Shown here piece after piece: positions 1 through 3,619 of a stretch of DNA of 5,742 nucleotides (position 1 is its first letter; each line of letters begins with the position of its first letter). The notes beneath the pieces are model-generated. The model was not told the origin of the DNA. It made no database searches and saw only the letters and a program-made list of their open reading frames with translations. The stretch spans positions 1 to 5,742 of the forward strand of contig CAMORT010000089.1 of NCBI GenBank assembly GCA_946624065.1, in the 5' to 3' direction. Position numbers and translations under genes: made by a program. The stretch is from F23-D06 sp002392325 (lineage in GTDB: Bacteria > Bacteroidota > Bacteroidia > Bacteroidales > WCHB1-69).

Positions 1-158
1 ATGGCGAGGATTTGAGCGCGTGTATTCGTGCGAGAGGATGCGGATACAAAATTCACTGTGACCCGCGGCTTGAGATCGGCCACCGCGCCGAGACGATAGT
101 CACATCAAACACTTTCCGCGCCTACATGGCGGCGAACCCGGACGGTGTTAAAGAATGA
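1..158 (+). CDS. C-terminal fragment of a probable glycosyltransferase (5' end outside window)
   Basis: The reading frame with codons starting at base 3 is open from the window edge to the TGA at 156-158 and gives about 51 residues. The fragment starts with Gly-Glu-Asp, followed by an Arg/Cys/Gly-rich helix (SACIRARGCGYKI), then CDPRLEIGHR. A GED or ED acidic motif followed about 26 residues later by a His is the usual end of the catalytic domain in many GT-A fold (family 2-like) glycosyltransferases, where these residues serve in acceptor activation and metal binding. The complete gene downstream shows the same spacing, which supports the call. The stop overlaps the next start in an ATGA junction (155-158), indicating translational coupling in one operon. 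The nucleotide-sugar (DxD) half of the enzyme is not in the window, so the class is inferred from the C-terminal pattern only; another GT-A-like phage protein is possible. Confidence 0.6.
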   Translation, partial: GEDLSACIRARGCGYKIHCDPRLEIGHRAETIVTSNTFRAYMAANPDGVKE

Positions 159-877
159 AAAAGATTCTAATCACCGCGCCACTCCGCCAGGAACCGAAAA
201 TCTTTCAAGAATACCAGGACGGCCTTGACCGTTTGATAATCCCTGATGGGTATACCGTTGACAGATTCTTTATCGTCAATGATTGCCCGGAGGTCATCCC
301 ATACATCCGAAACGCGGCCTATATAACGCATGACACCGGTGATGTTTACAAAAAGGAACCGGATGACCATGTGTGGACAGATGTCTTGATTGACAAAATG
401 TCCAACCTCCGCAACATGACAATTCAGTTCGCGCTTGCCAAAGGTTATGACTATTGGCTTTCGGCTGATACTGATTTGGTCTTAAATCCGCACACGCTTG
501 AGTATCTCATTGCAGCGGACAAGGACATTGTTGCCGAGGTGTTTTGGACAGTCAGCAAGGCAGGATGTTGGTGCAATGCCTGGATGTATGATCAGTGCGA
601 TTATGGCGGACAAGCGGAGAAATGGGAGGAACCAGGACTATACCAGGTCGGCATGACAGGGGCATTGATGCTTGTAAAGCGGCATGTCTTTGAGGCCGGT
701 GTTGGGTATGCACGGATTCCGAACATTCGCAACGCCCTGACCGGAGAAGATCGGTTGTTTTCAGTCCGTGCCGCTTGTGCTGGGTTCGGCCTTTGGCTGG
801 ACACCCATGCACCGGCATGGCACATCTACAACGAAACCATGTATCAAGAATGGATGAAGGTGAAAGAACAATGCTGA
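155..877 (+). CDS. GT-A fold glycosyltransferase (family 2-like), phage-encoded
   Basis: A 240-residue protein predicted to transfer a sugar from a nucleotide-sugar donor. The N-terminus (KKILITAPLRQEP) looks like the first beta strand of a Rossmann-like GT-A domain. FFIVNDCPEV at residues 38-47 resembles the second strand with an acidic nucleotide contact. Residues 101-107 (WLSADTD) carry a DxD motif, D105 and D107, expected to bind Mn/Mg and the donor. GED at 197-199 and H223 form the C-terminal acceptor/metal site. There is no signal peptide or membrane segment, so it should act in the cytoplasm. Cys138, Cys140 and Cys148 cluster in the middle. Start: the ATG overlaps the upstream stop (ATGA), with only a weak GGTG upstream, so coupling probably drives initiation. 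The end overlaps the connector gene by 7 nt, placing it in the virion operon. The substrate is unknown: capsid or tail protein, or host wall polymer, are guesses. Confidence 0.72.
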   Translation: MKKILITAPLRQEPKIFQEYQDGLDRLIIPDGYTVDRFFIVNDCPEVIPYIRNAAYITHDTGDVYKKEPDDHVWTDVLIDKMSNLRNMTIQFALAKGYDYWLSADTDLVLNPHTLEYLIAADKDIVAEVFWTVSKAGCWCNAWMYDQCDYGGQAEKWEEPGLYQVGMTGALMLVKRHVFEAGVGYARIPNIRNALTGEDRLFSVRAACAGFGLWLDTHAPAWHIYNETMYQEWMKVKEQC

Positions 878-1218
878 AAGAGACAAGGCTTGCGCTCGGC
901 GTAACAACCGAGATGTATGACGCTGAATTTGCCTCGCTGCTGATGGCCGGGGCGAATGATCTCAAAATTGCCGGTGTCAAACTTGGCGGAGAAGTAACCT
1001 TCACCATTTCAAACACCGGAAGTGTCACTGACAACTGCACTGTTACGGATGCGCTGGTTACCCGTGCGCTCATCACTTATGTGAGAGTGCATTTTAAATC
1101 CCCGTCCGATTATGTCCAGTTGAAGGAATCCTATGACGAGCAAAAATGCCAACTGATGCACTCCACCGGATACACGGACTATGGAGATGATAACTCCGGG
1201 GACGGTGACGGCGAATGA
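871..1218 (+). CDS. Head-tail connector protein (HK97 gp6 / phage QLRG-type family)
   Basis: A 115-residue, mostly helical protein that in relatives forms a ring under the portal and links head to tail after DNA packaging. The helical N-terminus (residues 1-33) is followed by a short insert and then the family's recognisable C-terminal block at about 61-104. There ALVTRALITYVRVHF is a helix of the kind that begins 'A...Y....F', and YVQLKESYDEQKCQLMHSTG is the 'L..sYd....qL..s.gY' signature seen in clostridial phage gp6-like proteins. The end (105-115) is an acidic Gly/Asp tail. Start: ATG 871 has AAGGTGA at 857-863, 7 nt upstream. A longer in-frame start at 775 would overlap the glycosyltransferase by about 100 nt and has no such site, so it was not used. 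Stop and next start overlap by 4 nt. Length fits the family. Confidence 0.83.
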   Translation: MLKETRLALGVTTEMYDAEFASLLMAGANDLKIAGVKLGGEVTFTISNTGSVTDNCTVTDALVTRALITYVRVHFKSPSDYVQLKESYDEQKCQLMHSTGYTDYGDDNSGDGDGE

Positions 1219-1568
1219 TGAGAGCGGATGTAATCTATCTCATCACGGAGAGTGAACGGACGCACGGAGTGCATGACACCGTGACCGATTCGGAGCGGAT
1301 GGTCTATTGCACTGTTGAAAGCGTAACACGGAGCGAGTTTTATACCGCGCTGAATGTTGGCATTCAACCGTCACTTGTTTTCCGACTGGCATTGGCGGAG
1401 GATTACCAGGGCGAACGGTTTGTGAAGTATCACAATCAGAAATACCGCGTTGTCAGAACGTACATGACCGATGATGACGGCATTGAGATCACCGTTGAGA
1501 GGAGTGATGAGAATGGCACGGAACCGGAGCCTAACAACGGAACCGACACCAACTCCAACAACAGTTGA
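1215..1568 (+). CDS. Head closure / head-tail stopper protein (SPP1 gp16- / HK97 gp7-like)
   Basis: A 117-residue protein expected to sit below the connector and close the DNA channel until the tail docks. The N-terminal line MMRADVIYLITES followed by HGVHDT and ERMVYCTVESVTRSEFYTA is typical of stopper proteins in Firmicute phages: a first strand ending in a host-facing loop, then 'v.c.v.svt..Ef..a'. The middle (QPSLVFRLALAEDYQGERFVKY) and RYxVVRTY-type strand at about 80-85 complete the small beta barrel ('Y.ge..v.y.g..Y.vvRty'), ending with an ITVER strand near 95-99. Residues from about 100 on (NGTEPEPNNGTDTNSNNS) are low-complexity and outside the fold. Start is ATG 1215 or the adjacent ATG 1218; both are in frame and overlap the upstream TGA, so they cannot be separated. 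The last 56 nt overlap the next gene. Confidence 0.8.
   Translation: MMRADVIYLITESERTHGVHDTVTDSERMVYCTVESVTRSEFYTALNVGIQPSLVFRLALAEDYQGERFVKYHNQKYRVVRTYMTDDDGIEITVERSDENGTEPEPNNGTDTNSNNS
1497..1504 (+). promoter_or_regulatory. Shine-Dalgarno site deciding the start of the tail-terminator-like gene
   Basis: GAGAGGAG lies inside the coding region of the head-closure gene. It is 8 nt before ATG 1513 but only 2 nt before the in-frame ATG 1507, and it is downstream of ATG 1471. Spacing therefore favours 1513 as the start of the next gene. Confidence 0.7.
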
Positions 1569-1920
1569 TATCATTGCCAGCCTGATTGCCGCACTGAATA
1601 CAATTGATGGTCTTGCATTCGTAGAGGATGCCTGGGTTGAGAAAGCACCGGCAAATTATGGCGTTGTGGAACTCATCGGACAAAACACATCAGAGTATGC
1701 GGATGGAAAACTAATTGAACAGGGTTTCGGTGTCAGGATCACAATCTATGTGACGGGTGGGAGCCATGCCTGGATTGATGCTGTTCAGAGTATCTTGACG
1801 GCTCAAGACATTGGCTTTTCCATGCCGACACGGGAATATCTACAGGATATCAACAAAGTGAGTTGGGTGTGGAATTGCTCCATCTTTGGCCCTGTTGAGT
1901 ACACAGTCACGGGGAGTTGA
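1513..1920 (+). CDS. Tail terminator-like protein (lambda gpU / SPP1 gp17-type role)
   Basis: A 135-residue protein with the layout of siphophage tail terminators, which cap the tube end and form the tail side of the head joint. After a Thr/Pro-rich N-terminal stretch (about residues 7-17) comes a helix (DIIASLIAALNTI, 19-31), a strand region with APANYGVVELIG (45-56), the motif EYADGKLIEQ at 61-70 followed by the strand GFGVRITIYV, a second helix (HAWIDAVQSILTAQDIGF, 85-102), and final strands (VSWVWNCSIFG). Helix, 'YAD' strand, 'v.iyv', helix, last strand is the terminator pattern I recognise; no catalytic residue applies. Start 1513 is chosen from the Shine-Dalgarno site at 1497-1504, giving a 56-nt overlap with the head-closure gene. 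A generic minor capsid/tail completion role is the alternative. Confidence 0.62.
   Translation: MARNRSLTTEPTPTPTTVDIIASLIAALNTIDGLAFVEDAWVEKAPANYGVVELIGQNTSEYADGKLIEQGFGVRITIYVTGGSHAWIDAVQSILTAQDIGFSMPTREYLQDINKVSWVWNCSIFGPVEYTVTGS
1911..1916 (+). promoter_or_regulatory. Shine-Dalgarno site for the gp10-like gene
   Basis: GGGGAG lies in the last codons of the terminator-like gene, 9 nt before ATG 1926. It supports that start over the in-frame TTG 1917 (directly adjoining the site) and over ATG 1935, 18 nt away. Confidence 0.6.
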
Positions 1921-1925
1921 TATGC

Positions 1926-2366
1926 ATGGCAAGGATGTCATACACGGACACCGCGCTTGATGAAAAACTTGGCAAACTTGAAGGTGATTTCCGTAGACAA
2001 GTGACCGAAAAGGTATTGTATGCGGGGGCAAAGGTTCTCATCAAAAAGATGCAGAACGCGATTCAAGAAAATCACCATGTTGTGTCAGGGGACATGATGC
2101 GGAGCGTTGATATGTCCGAAATCCATACGGATATTGATGAGAGTTATGTTGAGGTTGCAACAATGGGAGATGACTCCCGCGGAGTAAGCAACGCAATGAA
2201 AAACAAAATCATCAACTATGGATATTTCAACAAAGGAACCGGAGCAAAACACAAAAAAGACCCGTATCTGAAAAAGATGCAAAAAGACGCGGCATCCCGC
2301 GTTCACAGCGTGATGGCGTATCAATTTCAACTCACAATGGAAGAACTCGGCTTGACCGAAAAATAA
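1926..2366 (+). CDS. HK97 gp10-like tail-completion protein
   Basis: A 146-residue protein of the HK97 gp10 type, needed in relatives to complete the head-proximal end of the tail. Visible features in order: a basic helical N-terminal half (about 10-48, with VLYAGAKVLIKKMQNAI); the 'tG.l..Si'-type motif as SGDMMRSV at 54-61; beta strands around YVEVATMG (74-81); the central 'yg...e.Gt' motif as NYGYFNKGTG at 97-106; and DPYLKKM at 112-118, matching the 'hPfl..a' ending before a long C-terminal helix (119-142). Length fits the family. Start ATG 1926 is 5 nt after the upstream stop, positioned by GGGGAG at 1911-1916. In the order I know from PBSX-like and other Firmicute phages this gene usually comes before the terminator; here it follows it. 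Confidence 0.75.
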   Translation: MARMSYTDTALDEKLGKLEGDFRRQVTEKVLYAGAKVLIKKMQNAIQENHHVVSGDMMRSVDMSEIHTDIDESYVEVATMGDDSRGVSNAMKNKIINYGYFNKGTGAKHKKDPYLKKMQKDAASRVHSVMAYQFQLTMEELGLTEK

Positions 2367-2385
2367 ATGATGGAGGTTTACGCAT

Positions 2386-2961
2386 ATGGCGGCAGTCACT
2401 TGCAAGTATTTCACCTATGCCAAGGTAACTGGCGGCGGGGCCGGTAGTGCTGTTACGTACACCGGTGGTTCCATGCTGAATGACTATCTTGCCAAGGTGG
2501 ACATTACAGAATCCCGCGGGGATGTCAAGGAATATGCGGACGGTCATCTGATTGACAGTGAGCAGATTCCTACAGAGGTCACAATGGCCCTGGAACTGGT
2601 TAACAACAATGAAAACATCATGAAGGATGTTCTTGGCCTTGCCACTAATGGCACTGACCTGGAACTCCAGGATGTTGACCCGCCCTTTGTTGGTGCTGGG
2701 TGCGTCATCCAGGATCGTTTCAAGGGAACAAGCACGTATCGGAGTTACTGGATTTATAAAGCACAGTTCACAAGCAACGGTGTTTCTTCCAGCACCCGGC
2801 GCGAAAATACCACCTTTGAGCATGAGAGCATTACCGGGCGCGGCGTGGGAGTTATTCTCTCCACTGCTGGCACGGCCTCTTTCTATGCTGTTAAGAGTGG
2901 CCAGGGAACCGAGGCCGCGGCTATTGCCTGGTTGAAGGGCAAGGCTGGCATTAGCGGTTAA
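2386..2961 (+). CDS. Major tail (tube) protein, phi13-like family
   Basis: A 191-residue protein that polymerises as rings to form the non-contractile tail tube. The N-terminal segment KYFTYAKVTGGG with later VTYTGGSMLND is the usual opening strand-loop-strand of phi13-type tube proteins. EYADGHLIDSEQ (49-60) followed by the strand TEVTMALELV (63-72), and the loop DPPFVGAGCVIQDR (98-111), then YRSYWIYKAQFTSNG (118-132) and TTFEHESITGR (142-152), all match that family's core. Residues about 165-191 are a short helical C-terminus; there is no added immunoglobulin-like domain. Start ATG 2386 has GGAGG at 2372-2376, 9 nt upstream, one of the best ribosome sites in the window, as expected for an abundant structural protein. 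An intrinsic terminator follows directly. Confidence 0.87.
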   Translation: MAAVTCKYFTYAKVTGGGAGSAVTYTGGSMLNDYLAKVDITESRGDVKEYADGHLIDSEQIPTEVTMALELVNNNENIMKDVLGLATNGTDLELQDVDPPFVGAGCVIQDRFKGTSTYRSYWIYKAQFTSNGVSSSTRRENTTFEHESITGRGVGVILSTAGTASFYAVKSGQGTEAAAIAWLKGKAGISG

Positions 2962-2968
2962 TCACACA

Positions 2969-3003
2969 GGGGCGGAGCCTTGTTGGCTCCGTCCCTTCTT
3001 TTT
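2969..3003 (+). terminator. Rho-independent terminator after the major tail protein gene
   Basis: An 11-bp stem pairs GGGGCGGAGCC (2969-2979) with GGCTCCGTCCC (2985-2995) around the 5-nt loop TTGTT, with a single G-U pair (2972/2992). It is followed by TTCTTTTT at 2996-3003. It starts 8 nt after the tube-protein stop. The opposite strand has no T-run, so it acts in the + direction only. The chaperone and tape-measure genes continue on the same strand with no promoter that I can see between, so it most likely works as a partial terminator or is passed by antitermination. Confidence 0.88.
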
Positions 3004-3036
3004 CACAAAAAAGGACACAAAAAGGGAGTGTAAAAA

Positions 3037-3435
3037 ATGGCAAACATCAAAGAACCGAAACCGGAAATCACGCTGAATGGTGTCAAGTATCGTCTCCGCT
3101 TTGACCTGTACGCACTGGAACAGGTGGAGGAGGAGTTCGGAGGAATGCGAGAGGCATTCGACTCCCTCCGCGGTGGCAAAGGAATGGTCAACGCAATCCG
3201 CAAACTGTTCAAAATCCTTGCAAACTGTCAGAGGAGCATGGACGGAATGCCGGAGGATGTGACCGGCGAGGAAATCAGCAAGCATGAAAGCATGGCCAAA
3301 CTGCTTGAAGTCAGTGAGGCTGTTAAGGCGGCAATCAATATCGGCATGAAAAGCGAGACCGTTGATGGCGAGGCGGATGATGAAGTCCATGACGGTTATG
3401 CCGCCGAATATGAGGAGAAGGTAAAAAACGTGTAA
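3037..3435 (+). CDS. Tail assembly chaperone, short form (lambda gpG-like)
   Basis: A 132-residue protein and the unshifted product of a split chaperone gene. In siphophages this product binds the tape measure and tube protein during tail assembly and is absent from the finished virion. The N-terminal part ITLNGVKYRLRFDLYALEQVEEEFG (11-35) is the 'y.lrfdl.al...E..fG' start seen in Firmicute G-like chaperones; NAIRKLFKILANCQ (52-65) is a helix, and a helical region with EEISKHESMAKLLEVSEAV (78-96) follows. The C-terminus (108-132) is acidic with a charged end, as expected just before a frameshift. Start ATG 3037 has AAGGGAG at 3022-3028, 8 nt upstream, in the gap after the terminator. Position between tube protein and tape measure, plus the slippery heptamer near the stop, fix the role. 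Confidence 0.84.
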   Translation: MANIKEPKPEITLNGVKYRLRFDLYALEQVEEEFGGMREAFDSLRGGKGMVNAIRKLFKILANCQRSMDGMPEDVTGEEISKHESMAKLLEVSEAVKAAINIGMKSETVDGEADDEVHDGYAAEYEEKVKNV

Positions 3436-3608
3436 ACCGGCAAACACGCGCCCGTGAATATTACGGGTATGCGCTGATTGCCGGGATACAGATCAAAGAT
3501 GCCAGGAGGATGCTGCCTGGTTGGATAGTTGATATGTACAAGATTCGCGTTGATTATGATATGCGGGTCAATTGGGGCAAGGGTATTCGGAAATCAGGAC
3601 TGATGTGA
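3037..3608 (+). CDS. Tail assembly chaperone, long form made by -1 frameshift (gpG-T-like fusion)
   Basis: Reading 0 frame through codon 131 (AAC, 3427-3429), slipping one base back and continuing from 3429 gives a fusion of about 190 residues: 131 from the G-like part and 59 from the T-like part ending at TGA 3606-3608. The added part includes REYYGYALIAG, then IKDARRMLPGW and IVDMYKIRVDYD, with the 'm.pg...dm' helix pattern of downstream chaperone domains. It has no convincing start of its own: the only early in-frame ATG (3510) would leave 32 codons. In lambda, gpG binds tube/tape measure and the T extension recruits tube protein, and the ratio of the two forms matters. The -1 frame has a stop at 3411-3413 and the 0 frame stops at 3433-3435, so the shift must happen in the short window between, where the heptamer sits. 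Confidence 0.85.
3423..3429 (+). promoter_or_regulatory. Programmed -1 ribosomal frameshift site A_AAA_AAC
   Basis: Codons GTA-AAA-AAC at 3421-3429 place A AAA AAC exactly in the X_XXY_YYZ phase required for simultaneous slippage of the P- and A-site tRNAs. Slippage keeps AAA-AAA pairing and moves translation into the T-like frame. It lies 3 nt before the 0-frame stop (TAA 3433-3435). An internal Shine-Dalgarno-like AGGAG sits at 3413-3417. Confidence 0.9.
3451..3467 (+). other. Possible frameshift-stimulating hairpin downstream of the slip site
   Basis: CCCGT (3451-3455) can pair with ACGGG (3463-3467) around a 7-nt loop. GCG (3448-3450) can extend the stem with CGC (3472-3474) across a 4-nt bulge. 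It begins 21 nt after the heptamer (18 nt with the extension), farther than the usual 5-9 nt. A competing weak hairpin, CGTGT (3429-3433) with ACACG (3444-3448), starts at the heptamer itself. Short stems like these arise by chance, so this is only a candidate. Confidence 0.28.
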
Positions 3609-3612
3609 GGTG
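3607..3612 (+). promoter_or_regulatory. Shine-Dalgarno site of the tape measure gene
   Basis: GAGGTG overlaps the stop codon of the long chaperone form (TGA 3606-3608). It is only 1 nt from ATG 3614 but 7 nt from the in-frame TTG 3620, so normal spacing favours the TTG. Confidence 0.6.
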
Positions 3613-3619
3613 AATGAGT

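Noticed and set aside
552..1076. Long open frame on the minus strand across the glycosyltransferase and connector genes
   Set aside because: It lies opposite two well-supported + strand genes, has no ribosome site worth noting, and its Ser/Arg/Pro-rich composition is typical of a shadow frame.
2332..2823. Minus-strand open frame opposite the major tail protein
   Set aside because: It is the antisense of a strongly supported tube-protein gene, with no recognisable protein pattern.
3003..3037. Possible promoter between the terminator and the chaperone gene
   Set aside because: Only A-rich sequence and a Shine-Dalgarno site are present in 33 nt. No spaced -35/-10 pair is visible.
3510..3608. 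Separate gene for the T-like domain starting at ATG 3510
   Set aside because: AGGAGG directly abuts the ATG, leaving no room for initiation, and the product would lose half the conserved domain. The -1 frameshift explains the frame fully.
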